Shown piece after piece: positions 8,668 through 18,068 of a stretch of 64,000 bases of DNA. The notes beneath the pieces are model-generated. The model worked only from the letters and a program-made list of their open reading frames with translations, did no database searches and was not told where the DNA came from. This DNA is from Clostridia bacterium (GTDB lineage Bacteria; Bacillota; Clostridia; UMGS1883; UMGS1540), in contig JAFSAU010000016.1 in NCBI GenBank assembly GCA_017442155.1, positions 1-64,000 of the forward strand, written 5' to 3'. Position 1 is the stretch's first letter. The number at the start of each line of letters is the position of its first letter. The position numbers and the translations under genes were made by a program.

Positions 8668-9540
8668 CTATTTTTGCAGCTTACTGAAATCAGAGGGCGT
8701 ATACCCGGTTCGCTGCTTGAATACCTGGGAAAAGTACCCATGGCTGTCAAAGCCGAGCATATCCGCAATTTCGGAAAAAGTATAATCCGTATTCTGTATA
8801 AGCTCCATAGCACGGTTGATTTTAAGCGTCTGGAAATGATGCTTTACACCGTGCCCGGTTACGGATTTAAAGATACGTTTAATCTTTGAAACACTACACA
8901 GCATATGCTTTGCAATGTCCTCAATATAAAGTTGTTCGCCAAGATGCTCCGTCATATAAGCTTCAATTTCACAAACGAATTTGATATCACGGTTTAAAGT
9001 GTTACTCCTTGCTTCGTTTCTCTCAGAATGATTTATGTCCAGATGTCCGTAAAGGGATAAAAGAAGAGCTTCAATAGAATTTTTCATGCGTTGCAGTACG
9101 ACCGGTGAGGACGTACTTTTGGGACGAAGACCGCGGAAGATATCACTGTCGGGTATAATTTCAAAATTATCAAGAGCAAGAAGCTGGATGCTGTTAAAAA
9201 GCTCTTTTTCCTCCGGCTTTGCCTGAAGCAGGGTGTCGGAAATCTGCTCCAGTGCCGCAGAATTACTGAGAAAGCTTATGATTCCGAATTCAACGCCTGC
9301 GGGGATGCCCTCTGTGAATTCCCGCAGACATCCGGGCGGGAAGAGAAACATCTCATTTTTGCATAGCGTTACGGGTTTGTCATGCGCTGTACAGTGCAGC
9401 GTGCCCTTGAAAATATAGTAAAGCTGCCAGCAAGGTGTAACGTCCGATATAGGGTCGAGCGGTGTGTTTACCCGGTATGAACCGTAAAACTCCGAAACAT
9501 GGATATGTTCTATAAATGTGGTACGAAAATTTTCCTTCAT
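8668..9540 (-). CDS. AraC family transcriptional regulator
   Basis: The 290-residue protein has an N-terminal cupin-like effector domain (roughly residues 20-120, with GTLHCTAHDKPV and FPPGCLREF) and a C-terminal pair of helix-turn-helix motifs (roughly 190-290). The AraC signature is IADMLGFDSHGYFSQVFKQRTGYTPSDF. AAAGGAGATG precedes the ATG. It is divergent from the secreted-protein gene at 9727 and convergent with the oxidoreductase gene, so it is a good candidate regulator of the first surface cluster. The inducer is unknown but in this class is usually a sugar or glycan fragment. Confidence 0.9.
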   Translation of the reverse strand: MKENFRTTFIEHIHVSEFYGSYRVNTPLDPISDVTPCWQLYYIFKGTLHCTAHDKPVTLCKNEMFLFPPGCLREFTEGIPAGVEFGIISFLSNSAALEQISDTLLQAKPEEKELFNSIQLLALDNFEIIPDSDIFRGLRPKSTSSPVVLQRMKNSIEALLLSLYGHLDINHSERNEARSNTLNRDIKFVCEIEAYMTEHLGEQLYIEDIAKHMLCSVSKIKRIFKSVTGHGVKHHFQTLKINRAMELIQNTDYTFSEIADMLGFDSHGYFSQVFKQRTGYTPSDFSKLQK

Positions 9541-9726
9541 ATGAACATCTCCTTTTCCTTTAAAATCTTTGTTTTATTTTATCCCTTTGTTTGAAAAAAG
9601 TCAATATATAATCCGATTTTTTTATGCGTTTGAGCTTTTTTTAACAACATTAAGCCCGAAGCTTGTAGAAATGGGCAGAAAAAAATGATAAAATTACAGT
9701 AAATCAAAATTAAGGAGGATTTGTTT

Positions 9727-10752
9727 ATGCGAAAAATCATTAAAAAGGTTGTAGGCTTAGGGTGTGTGTTGGTCATGCTGGGGTCTGGTGCGGTGTCTGC
9801 CCGAACGTCGTATGATATTACAATTGATGGCAGCATAACACTACTGTCCAATACTCGGTCTACTTTTACAGGGGCGAGTGTAGATGACTGGCCGTTATCG
9901 AAGAATGCTGATAAAACAGCAATTGAAGGTGCATCTACTGAAATAGTTTCAAATGGAGGTGCACCGCAACCGGGTGGTGGTGCCTGTCTGAAAATGACAT
10001 CTACGGGAAATGCATGTTATGTGCAAAGAGACGTGTCGGAACAATTAGAAACTACTGGAGAACCTAAAAGTAATAGTAAGATTCTTTACGGATATCAAAA
10101 TAGCAAGACATTTACAGGTCGGTCAACCGACACGCTTAGAGTCAGTGCTCTGGTGAAAACCGAGGAACTGGGAGACGGTGTCTTGCCCTATCTTGAAGTT
10201 TACTATGCAAACAGTGTGTACAGGAAGGCGTCATATGGGGCAAAAAGCAAACCATTCAATACGCAGGGGGAGTGGACAGAAATTGACTGTATGTTCAAAA
10301 TCCCCGAAGTCATGCAAGATAGCGGAGCTTATAAGGCCAGAAGCTACTATATTCGACTGCATTTGCCGGGAGCGGGCACAGTGTACATGGACCATGTGAG
10401 AATCTGGACGGATGACTTTAATTACTACAATGATGACCAGAACGCCGCTTCCACACTTACAAAGCTTACTGCGGGAACGATTAACGCACTGTATGAACCG
10501 ATTGATTCGGCCCATAAGGTAGGCGACACAGTGAAAATGGTAACCTGTCTGTACGAAACTGTGAACGGAGCCAAAAGACTTGTATCGGTTTCTCCGATTG
10601 CCACGACTACGAAAGTAGCAGAGACGCCCATTCAGCTGAAAACCACCACCGTAGTAACGGCGGAACAGGCGAAAGCGGGGGCATCGCTGGAAACCTTTTT
10701 CCTGAACACTGGCATAGGCCCGGTCGCGGGGTGTGAAAAAATATCTTACTAA
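9727..10752 (+). CDS. Secreted module protein, paralogous to the tail of a downstream giant
   Basis: The 341-residue protein begins with a signal peptide (basic start, hydrophobic residues to about 22, VSA cleavage). A beta-rich carbohydrate-binding-like domain follows (about 25-225, ending in PGAGTVYMDHVRIWTDDFNY), then a short C-terminal domain with SLETFFLN. The same two domains, clearly similar, form the C-terminus of the giant protein encoded at 14534-17974. The start at 9727 is preferred because AAGGAGG lies 8 bases upstream. The next gene starts 16 bases after the stop, so they are probably co-transcribed. No catalytic motif is recognised; a binding or accessory role is inferred. Confidence 0.75.
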   Translation: MRKIIKKVVGLGCVLVMLGSGAVSARTSYDITIDGSITLLSNTRSTFTGASVDDWPLSKNADKTAIEGASTEIVSNGGAPQPGGGACLKMTSTGNACYVQRDVSEQLETTGEPKSNSKILYGYQNSKTFTGRSTDTLRVSALVKTEELGDGVLPYLEVYYANSVYRKASYGAKSKPFNTQGEWTEIDCMFKIPEVMQDSGAYKARSYYIRLHLPGAGTVYMDHVRIWTDDFNYYNDDQNAASTLTKLTAGTINALYEPIDSAHKVGDTVKMVTCLYETVNGAKRLVSVSPIATTTKVAETPIQLKTTTVVTAEQAKAGASLETFFLNTGIGPVAGCEKISY

Positions 10753-10767
10753 AAAAGGAGACATCAT

Positions 10768-13700
10768 ATGAAAAAAGCATTGACAAAATTTTTCTCTCTT
10801 TTTCTGGTGCTCACTATGCTTATAGGGCTGGGAGTAACAGCGGCTGAGACCGAACACGTAAAAAACGGAAGCTTTGAAGAGGTGAAGGATGACGGGAGCC
10901 CTTCGGGCTGGACGTTTTCCGGCGGTAAATTCGGCACCGACTTTTTTCTGGATGAAGATGCAAAAGAGGGAAGTAAAGCACTTAAGATAAAAACCGAAGC
11001 GGACTCTGTGTTTGCCTCACAGTCCATCGGAACGCTTGTAGAAGGAAAAAAATACAAGGTTTCCTTCTGGGTGAAGGTGATGGAGCAGTACGGAAACGGT
11101 GTTGCGATAAAGCTGGAGCTCAGGGATGATGACTCCATGCTCCAGAATGGACAGCTGCAGCAGGATTATCCGAGTATGGCAAAAAAACGCTGGTTGAATT
11201 ATACGTTTGATTTTACTGCACCTCAGGGTATAAAAAAGGCAATTTTGCTCGTGCGGTTTTATGGCGGCGGCGAAGTGTTCTATGATGCTGTATCCTTAAT
11301 TGGTGAAGGCAGCAGTGCGGTCGTAGAGGCTGAGCCGCAGAAGCCGGCGGAGAATACAGAAAAGAAAGAGGAAACGGTGACTGCTCCGGTACAGCAACCG
11401 GCGCAGGGAAAAGAAAACGTTAAAAACGGAAGCTTTGAAAGTCTGAAGGAAGATGGGTCGCCCAAAAATTGGACTTTCTCCGGTGGAGCTTTCGGAACGG
11501 ATTTTCATATTTCAAAAGAAAATACAAAAGATGGGGAAAATGGACTTAAAATAAAAACCTCGGCATCCTCGGTTTTTGCTTCACAGGCAGCGTCGGTTGT
11601 TGGTGGAGTAAAATACACGCTTTCCTTCTGGACCAAGGTTTTGGAGCAGGGCGGAAAAGGTGCGGCACTGAAAGTGGAATTTTTGTCCACTGACGGGGGA
11701 ACGAAAAATCTGGGGGCAGCTGTCGCAATTCAGAAAGAGTATACGGATATTAAAAAGAAGGAATGGGTGCAGGAGGCCTTTGAATTCACAGCACCCGAGG
11801 GAGCCTCAAGAGCAGTGATTCTCCTGCGGTTCTACGGCGGAGGAGAAGCGTATTACGATGCTGTATCTCTGATTGGCGGCGAAGCGGATGTCCCCGCAGA
11901 TGCCAAGCCGGTCATTACAGAGGCAAAGCCTCCTGTAGACGGGCAGTCAAATCTGGTGAAAAACAGTAACCTTGAAACACTGCTTTCGGATGGCAGGGTT
12001 GAAAACTGGAGCGAAGTTTTCAATAATGATACTAAAATTGTAGGAACATCAACGGATGCATACAGCGGGAATAACAGTATCCGCATTCAGAATGACGACT
12101 CCAAGCAGCCCTGGGCCAGACAGACAATCACCGAAGGCATTGTGGAGGATGCGGAATATACCACAACGGCATGGGTGAAAACCTCCGGTGCGGAAACCAT
12201 TAAATTCAAATGGGAATTCAGAAGAAGAAACGACAGAATCGGCGATGATTATTTCATCTCCGGCGAGCATACAGATGCACTGAAGACAACGCCCGGCGTA
12301 TGGACGAAGGTAGTCGCAACAACACGTATTCCTGCGGAATGTAAGGTGGTTGACCTGTATGTACGGCTTTTTGGTGAGGGAGACGTACTTTGGGATGATG
12401 TTGAGTTCTACATGACGGAACAGCCGCCCATAATGTATTCTGACAGTGATGTGTATTATTATACGGAGTGGGTGCTCGGCAAAGCTTCTGTCGAAATCAA
12501 TGACTATTACCCCATTGCGGCAGACAGCCGTGTGGAATTTGTGCTCCGGGACGGCGAAACCGTTTTGAATAGTGCAACCACTGCACTCACGGGGACAAAA
12601 GCAGAGTACGAATTCAAGCTTTCCTATCTTGCGGAAATCGGTAAGGAATATTTCATTGACGTTATATATAAGGACGCGGCCGGAGCCGTAATCGATAAAA
12701 AGACAGAGTCTGTTTACAGATATAACAGACCGACAAGGCTGAATGAGGATGGTCTCATCATTGAAAACGGGGAAGTGTTCACACCTGTTATAGGCTATCA
12801 TGTTCCGTTTGAAGCACTTTCCAAAGTCGCCGCGGCAGGTATTAATACTGTACAGAGCTATGCCTCCAGAAATGCGGAAGGGCGTGTCGCAAACTCCACG
12901 GATATTCCGTACCTTTTAGAGTATCTGGATGAAGCGCATAAATACAACATTAAGGTTCTTGTAGTACTGTATCCGAATATGCTTCCTGCGGGACATCCCA
13001 ATAATGCAGAGAAAACGAAGGCTTGCGTCGCAGCGGTAAAAGACCATCCGGCCACGCTCGGATATATGGTAATGGATGAGCCGTATAACCATGTCGGCAC
13101 AAACGGGGCTACCTACGAAGACTTTGACAACTGGCTGCAGGCCTCTTATAAGGTGATTCGTGACATAGACCCGAATAATGTTGTATTCGCTTGCCTTACC
13201 GGCTACAGACAGGAGGTTGCGATAAAGTTTGTGGATATTATGGGCCGTGACCCGTATCCGCCTTCCAATCGCCAGATGAGCATCTATGTTTCCGATAACG
13301 TAGCTTCGGCGACAGATGTGGCAGCATGCAGAAAGCCTGTCTGGGTTATCAACTGTGCTACGACGATAGCAGGTGGGTATACCCCCAATAATAACGATGT
13401 ACGTCACATGTCCTATCAGGCTCTTTTTGAAGGAGCAAACGCACTCGGCTGGTACAATGTTGCTGCCGGAAAAGAGGGAACTATCAATATTCCCAAGCCT
13501 ATCTGGGACAGAGAGGGAATTTGGGAAGGCGTTGAATCCTTTGCCGCAAATGAACAGGAAGATGCTTTTAAGCACTTTATAACCGGAGAGTATCCGTTAT
13601 TTGCCGGCTCACAGCAACCGGATGCTACATACTGGTACAGAGCCTTTGTGAAAAACGGAGAGCTGTATGTAATTGCGCTGAGCCGTTCGACGGGAGAAAT

Positions 13701-14439
13701 TCAGGTTGAAATACCGCTTGTAAGCTATGACGGAAGCATTAAGATTGATGGCTTTAAAGCGACCCCTGATTCCTTCAGCGGTTTGGCAGAGCTGTCTGAC
13801 ACCGGCGCGCTTCGATTTACAATGGAACCGGAACAGGTGATTCGGTTTAAGGTTGTACCGACGTCCGCAGTAGATTTCAGTGCACTGACTACAGATGCAT
13901 ACCGCGACCTGGCAAATTATCCCTGGGCTGTAAATCAAATCAAACAGATAGCAGAAAAAGGTATTGCAAATCATAAGGGCTACAGAAGCTTTGTACCCGG
14001 CGAAAAAATCACCAGAGCTGATTTTGCGTATTTCTTAATCAGAACGCTGGGTCTCTCGTCTGATGCAACGGAAATTTTTGCAGATGTAGACCCGGATGCC
14101 TACTACGCAAAGGAAATGGCAATCGGCAAGGCTTTGGGAATTTTGAAGGGTGTCGGCGACGATAAGTATAATCCGTATGCTGAAATATCAAGACAGGATA
14201 TGATGGTAATCTGCGCACGGGGTATGCGGTATGCCTCAAAGCTCGGAGAGGGTGGTACGCTTGATACGGTTTCGGCCTTCACCGATAAGGACCTGATTGC
14301 ATCCTATGCAGTGGAAGACATAGCCGCAATGGTAAGAGAACAGATTGTAATCGGCAATGCCGACGGAACAATCAATCCTCTCGGAAATGCAACGCGTGCG
14401 GAAGCTGCTGTAATCATGTCAAGAATTTTAAACAAATAA
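10768..14439 (+). CDS. SLH-anchored multi-CBM protein with glycosidase-like barrel (giant A)
   Basis: The 1223-residue surface protein starts with a signal peptide (about 1-26). Three jelly-roll carbohydrate-binding-like domains follow (about 28-178, 215-372, 395-550), the first two close duplicates sharing VKNGSFE, SVFASQ and LLRFYGGGE. After an Ig-like segment (about 555-660), a TIM-barrel-like domain spans about 665-1000 with a probable acid/base glutamate E771 in GYMVMDEPYNH and a later DPYP motif. Three SLH repeats (about 1035-1223, ending ATRAEAAVIMSRIL) should tether it to wall polymer. A clan GH-A-like fold is inferred; I do not recognise a named family, and binding without catalysis remains possible. 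Confidence 0.8.
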   Translation: MKKALTKFFSLFLVLTMLIGLGVTAAETEHVKNGSFEEVKDDGSPSGWTFSGGKFGTDFFLDEDAKEGSKALKIKTEADSVFASQSIGTLVEGKKYKVSFWVKVMEQYGNGVAIKLELRDDDSMLQNGQLQQDYPSMAKKRWLNYTFDFTAPQGIKKAILLVRFYGGGEVFYDAVSLIGEGSSAVVEAEPQKPAENTEKKEETVTAPVQQPAQGKENVKNGSFESLKEDGSPKNWTFSGGAFGTDFHISKENTKDGENGLKIKTSASSVFASQAASVVGGVKYTLSFWTKVLEQGGKGAALKVEFLSTDGGTKNLGAAVAIQKEYTDIKKKEWVQEAFEFTAPEGASRAVILLRFYGGGEAYYDAVSLIGGEADVPADAKPVITEAKPPVDGQSNLVKNSNLETLLSDGRVENWSEVFNNDTKIVGTSTDAYSGNNSIRIQNDDSKQPWARQTITEGIVEDAEYTTTAWVKTSGAETIKFKWEFRRRNDRIGDDYFISGEHTDALKTTPGVWTKVVATTRIPAECKVVDLYVRLFGEGDVLWDDVEFYMTEQPPIMYSDSDVYYYTEWVLGKASVEINDYYPIAADSRVEFVLRDGETVLNSATTALTGTKAEYEFKLSYLAEIGKEYFIDVIYKDAAGAVIDKKTESVYRYNRPTRLNEDGLIIENGEVFTPVIGYHVPFEALSKVAAAGINTVQSYASRNAEGRVANSTDIPYLLEYLDEAHKYNIKVLVVLYPNMLPAGHPNNAEKTKACVAAVKDHPATLGYMVMDEPYNHVGTNGATYEDFDNWLQASYKVIRDIDPNNVVFACLTGYRQEVAIKFVDIMGRDPYPPSNRQMSIYVSDNVASATDVAACRKPVWVINCATTIAGGYTPNNNDVRHMSYQALFEGANALGWYNVAAGKEGTINIPKPIWDREGIWEGVESFAANEQEDAFKHFITGEYPLFAGSQQPDATYWYRAFVKNGELYVIALSRSTGEIQVEIPLVSYDGSIKIDGFKATPDSFSGLAELSDTGALRFTMEPEQVIRFKVVPTSAVDFSALTTDAYRDLANYPWAVNQIKQIAEKGIANHKGYRSFVPGEKITRADFAYFLIRTLGLSSDATEIFADVDPDAYYAKEMAIGKALGILKGVGDDKYNPYAEISRQDMMVICARGMRYASKLGEGGTLDTVSAFTDKDLIASYAVEDIAAMVREQIVIGNADGTINPLGNATRAEAAVIMSRILNK

Positions 14440-14447
14440 TTCTTTTG

Positions 14448-14517
14448 ACGGTCGGGTAGCCCTGGGTGTGTCGAAAAAATGGGATAGAGAGACACACCCG
14501 GCCCGGCCGTTTTTTTC
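14448..14517 (+). terminator. Strong terminator after giant A
   Basis: A long hairpin with GGGTGTGTC (14464-14472) paired to GACACACCC (14491-14499), plus outer ACGG/CCGT pairing, is followed by seven T residues. It ends transcription 17 bases before the next gene's start, so giant B needs readthrough or its own promoter. Confidence 0.85.
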
Positions 14518-14533
14518 AGAAAGGATAATAACA

Positions 14534-17500
14534 ATGAAAAAAATAGCAGCAATATTCATTTTTCTTTTTTTACTGCTGCCGATAGGACAGGGATTTATCT
14601 TTGCAGAAGAGACGGGGACATCATATATTGAGGCTGAGCACGTGAACAATTCCGGCTTTGAACGGTTAAGCGGCGGCGTGCCGAATAACTGGTCTTTTTC
14701 CGGAGATACCTTCGGCAACGGCTTCTCTATAGACAGTACCGATGCCTATGGTGGGTCTAATTCGCTGAAAATCAATACCACAGCTTCTTCGGTTTACGCC
14801 TCGCAAAGTGTTAAAACCCTTATAGGCGGCGAAACCTACAGAATGCGCTTTGGGGTTAAGGTTGTCCGGCAAAATGGAAAAGGGGCGGAAATCAAGCTTG
14901 AATTCAAAGCAAAAGATTCTCTTGGAAATATAACCTCAAGCGAGGTCAGAAAAACCTATACGGATATAACAAAAGGCTCCTGGCAGAATCTGCAGTTTGA
15001 TTTTACAGCACCGGAAGGCATTACGCAGGCCTCTCTTCTCGTCAGATATTATGGAGGCGGAGAGGTGTTCTATGATGATGTTTCCATCATAGGCGCATCC
15101 GTGGGACCGGTATTTAAGGAGGCCGCAGACGGTGTGAGCAATATTGTTCCGAACAGCAACATGGAACAAGTGAAGAACAATATGCCGTATCACTGGTATG
15201 GGTCAAATGCATCCATGGTTTCTATGGCGACAGATAACCCACACAGCGGCACAAACAGTATTAAAATAAGTACAGAGAGCTCCTCGGCCGATCCCTCCGC
15301 AAGGGTGACAGTTGACGGAATGATTGAGAATGCTGAATATCAGACAACTGCATGGATAAAAACATCTTCTGCGGATGATGTTATAAAGTTCAAGTGGGAA
15401 TTTCGGAGAAACACCGTGAGTGTGGGCGATTATTTTATAGTTGGCTATCATTCCGAAGAAATGAAAGCATTGCCCGGTGTCTGGCAAAAGGTGGTTATGC
15501 GGACGGTTGCGCCACCCGAAACCACATGTATGTATCTGCATGTGAGACTGATAGGCAGCGGCGAAGTATATTTTGACGATGTGGAAGTCTGTATGACGGA
15601 ATTGCCTCCTAAAATGGATGTCGAAAGTGATGTTTTCCACTATTCTGATTGGGAAACGGGAACAGTGAAAGCTTCTTTGAATCCGTATTATGCTGTACCG
15701 GCAGGGGCAACGGTAGACTTTGTTTTAAAAGACGGAGATACAGTTTTAAGTCAGCAACCCGGCACGGCTGTTTCGGCAGATGCAGAGTTCAATTTTGATT
15801 TGGATTTGCTTTCGGTATTAGGCAAAGAGTATACAGTAGACGTAATCTATAAAGACGCAGAAGGAAATTTGTTAGATCAAAAGACCCATGCAGTTTATAA
15901 ATATAATCGGCCGTCCATTCTGGATGAAGATGGAAATATTATAAAGAATAATAAAATATTCACCCCCGTCATAGGATATCATGTGCCGGTGAGCTTATTG
16001 CCGGAAGTTTCACGTGCGGGTGTAAATACAGTGCAGAGTGATAATGCCGGCGGCGCAACCTCAACCAATATTCCCGTGCTTCTTGACTATCTGGATGCCG
16101 CATATGAAAATAATATAATGGTCATGGTGGTGCTGTATCCCGGCATGGTGCCGGCGGGACATCCTGATAATATACAGAAAACAAAGGATTGTGTTGCAGC
16201 CGTTAAAGACCACCCCGCGCTTCTTGGATATATGGTTATGGATGAGCCGTATAACCATTTAGGCGTAAACGGAACAACGATAAATGAAATTGAAGAATGG
16301 CTGAAGGTTTCCTACAAGATTATCCGCGATATTGACCCTGTGCACGTGGTTTACGCAACGCACACGGAGTACAGGCAGGAACGTTCCGTCAATTATGTGG
16401 ATGTTTTGGGACGTGACCCTTATCCCACTGGAAACAATTTGGAGTATGTTCATACCTATGTGGCTGACAAAACAAAATCCGCATGCCTGGCGGCCGGAGG
16501 GAAAAAGCCGGTTTGGGTTATAAACGCTGCCACATCCGTCGCGGGTGGATACACCCCCAACGCAAACGAAGTCCGGCATATGGCATACCAGGCACTGTTT
16601 GCCGGTGCAAAGGGTCTTGGGTGGTATAATATAAAAGCAGGAACGGGCGTCAATATTCCGCTTCCGATATGGCAGAGAACGGGAATCTGGGAAGGCGTTG
16701 AATGCTTTGCGCAAAGGGAGCAGGAGGATGCGTTTAAACACTTTATAACCGGAGAATATCCACTCTTCAATAGCCAGCAGGGGGAGAATGATTCTGTCTG
16801 GTGGAGAAGCTTTAAGAAGGAGAATGAGTATTACTTCGTCATTTTAAACCGGGAAAACGAGGAGAATACAATCAGCATCCCCCTTATAAGCGATGATGGG
16901 GAAGAGGAAATAAATTCTTTCCGTGCCGAAGCGGCGGATATAACCGACTCCCCGGATATTTCCGGCTTCGGAACGCTCAGTGTTACACTTTCGCCCGGCC
17001 AGGTTGTAAGATATAAGGTAACACCGACTCCATATATCAGGTCGTCGTATGACATTACGTCCCCATCCGGGGGAGCAACATTGCTGGCCGCAAAGCGTTC
17101 TGATTTTGAGAATGCAGTGATAGGCACTGACTGGGTTATCTCTGATTCCTCGATTACAGGTGTAAATGCAGAAATTATTACAGGGGATGCACCGGCACCG
17201 GGTGGCAGTAACTGTCTTGAAATGACTTCCCAGGGGAATGCATTCTACGTGCATAGAATCATGCAGGAAAACCAGAATACGGCAAAAGATGCTCCTGTAA
17301 GCGGAAAGATTTTGGATGCATTCTCAAACAGTACACTTTTAACCGGTCGGGCAACCGATACCCTCAGAGTCAGTGCCCTGGTGAAAACAGAGGACTTGGA
17401 AGAAGGTGTTCTGCCGTATATTGAGGTGTCCTTCTCAGCTGCAAGCGCATTGTATAACACGTATGACTTTCAAAGTAAACCAATTGATACGAATGGTGAA

Positions 17501-17974
17501 TGGAAAGAAATTGACTGTGTTTATAAGGTTCCTGATTATGTAGCAGGCAGACCCAGAAACTATCAGATCCGACTGCATTTGCCGGGAGAGGGAACAGTGT
17601 ACTGGGACCATGTAAGAATCTGGACAGATGATTTTAATTATTATGGACCGCAGAATGCCGCGTCAACCCTAACGGAACTTACTGCGGGAACAGTTTATGC
17701 TTCCTATGAGCCGATTGATTCTGCCCACGCTGTAGGTGACACAGTGCAAATGCTGACCTGTTTATATGAAACAATTGGAAATACGAAAGAACTCGTATCC
17801 GTGTCGGTTGATTCCACAACGAAAACAGCGGGAGAAGCAATACAGCTTGTAACAATGATAGAGGTGCCTGAAAGCAGTGTCAGAAAAGGGACTTCCATTG
17901 AAACCTTTTTGCTGGATTCTGTAACAGGAATGAAGCCGATGGCAAGAAAAGAAATATTAAAAAAGAGCAATTAA
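14534..17974 (+). CDS. Secreted multi-CBM protein with glycosidase-like barrel, no SLH (giant B)
   Basis: The 1146-residue paralogue of giant A begins at the ATG at 14534 (AAAGGATAATAACA upstream) with a signal peptide. It has two carbohydrate-binding-like domains (about 25-185 and 195-355), an Ig-like segment, and the same barrel (about 465-800) with E571 in GYMVMDEPYNH. Unlike its three relatives it lacks SLH repeats. Instead it ends with a domain pair (about 835-1146) nearly the same as the small secreted protein at 9727. The tail ends SIETFLLDSVTGMKPMARK, resembling a short C-terminal module I associate with clostridial exoproteins. It may be released or held through glycan binding. Confidence 0.8.
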   Translation: MKKIAAIFIFLFLLLPIGQGFIFAEETGTSYIEAEHVNNSGFERLSGGVPNNWSFSGDTFGNGFSIDSTDAYGGSNSLKINTTASSVYASQSVKTLIGGETYRMRFGVKVVRQNGKGAEIKLEFKAKDSLGNITSSEVRKTYTDITKGSWQNLQFDFTAPEGITQASLLVRYYGGGEVFYDDVSIIGASVGPVFKEAADGVSNIVPNSNMEQVKNNMPYHWYGSNASMVSMATDNPHSGTNSIKISTESSSADPSARVTVDGMIENAEYQTTAWIKTSSADDVIKFKWEFRRNTVSVGDYFIVGYHSEEMKALPGVWQKVVMRTVAPPETTCMYLHVRLIGSGEVYFDDVEVCMTELPPKMDVESDVFHYSDWETGTVKASLNPYYAVPAGATVDFVLKDGDTVLSQQPGTAVSADAEFNFDLDLLSVLGKEYTVDVIYKDAEGNLLDQKTHAVYKYNRPSILDEDGNIIKNNKIFTPVIGYHVPVSLLPEVSRAGVNTVQSDNAGGATSTNIPVLLDYLDAAYENNIMVMVVLYPGMVPAGHPDNIQKTKDCVAAVKDHPALLGYMVMDEPYNHLGVNGTTINEIEEWLKVSYKIIRDIDPVHVVYATHTEYRQERSVNYVDVLGRDPYPTGNNLEYVHTYVADKTKSACLAAGGKKPVWVINAATSVAGGYTPNANEVRHMAYQALFAGAKGLGWYNIKAGTGVNIPLPIWQRTGIWEGVECFAQREQEDAFKHFITGEYPLFNSQQGENDSVWWRSFKKENEYYFVILNRENEENTISIPLISDDGEEEINSFRAEAADITDSPDISGFGTLSVTLSPGQVVRYKVTPTPYIRSSYDITSPSGGATLLAAKRSDFENAVIGTDWVISDSSITGVNAEIITGDAPAPGGSNCLEMTSQGNAFYVHRIMQENQNTAKDAPVSGKILDAFSNSTLLTGRATDTLRVSALVKTEDLEEGVLPYIEVSFSAASALYNTYDFQSKPIDTNGEWKEIDCVYKVPDYVAGRPRNYQIRLHLPGEGTVYWDHVRIWTDDFNYYGPQNAASTLTELTAGTVYASYEPIDSAHAVGDTVQMLTCLYETIGNTKELVSVSVDSTTKTAGEAIQLVTMIEVPESSVRKGTSIETFLLDSVTGMKPMARKEILKKSN

Positions 17975-18007
17975 ATATTTTTTAAATTGCATTCTTAATA
18001 GAATAAA

Positions 18008-18052
18008 AATACCATTCTGGGAAAAACTTTTCCTATAATGGTATTTTTTTTT
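18008..18052 (+). terminator. Terminator after giant B
   Basis: AATACCATT (18008-18016) pairs with AATGGTATT (18037-18045), with inner GGGAAAA/TTTTCC pairing, followed by a nine-T run. It overlaps the leader of the enolase gene, whose ATG follows 16 bases later. Confidence 0.85.
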
Positions 18053-18068
18053 GAAAAGAGGATGCAAA

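Noticed and set aside
10700-10752. Possible frameshift at the end of the secreted module gene
   Set aside because: The closing residues TGIGPVAGCEKISY align to TGMKPMARKEILKK of giant B in the same frame, so the end is diverged, not shifted.
12049-12801. A 250-codon minus-strand open frame
   Set aside because: It is antisense to giant A in the binding-domain and Ig-like region, with no recognisable protein features.
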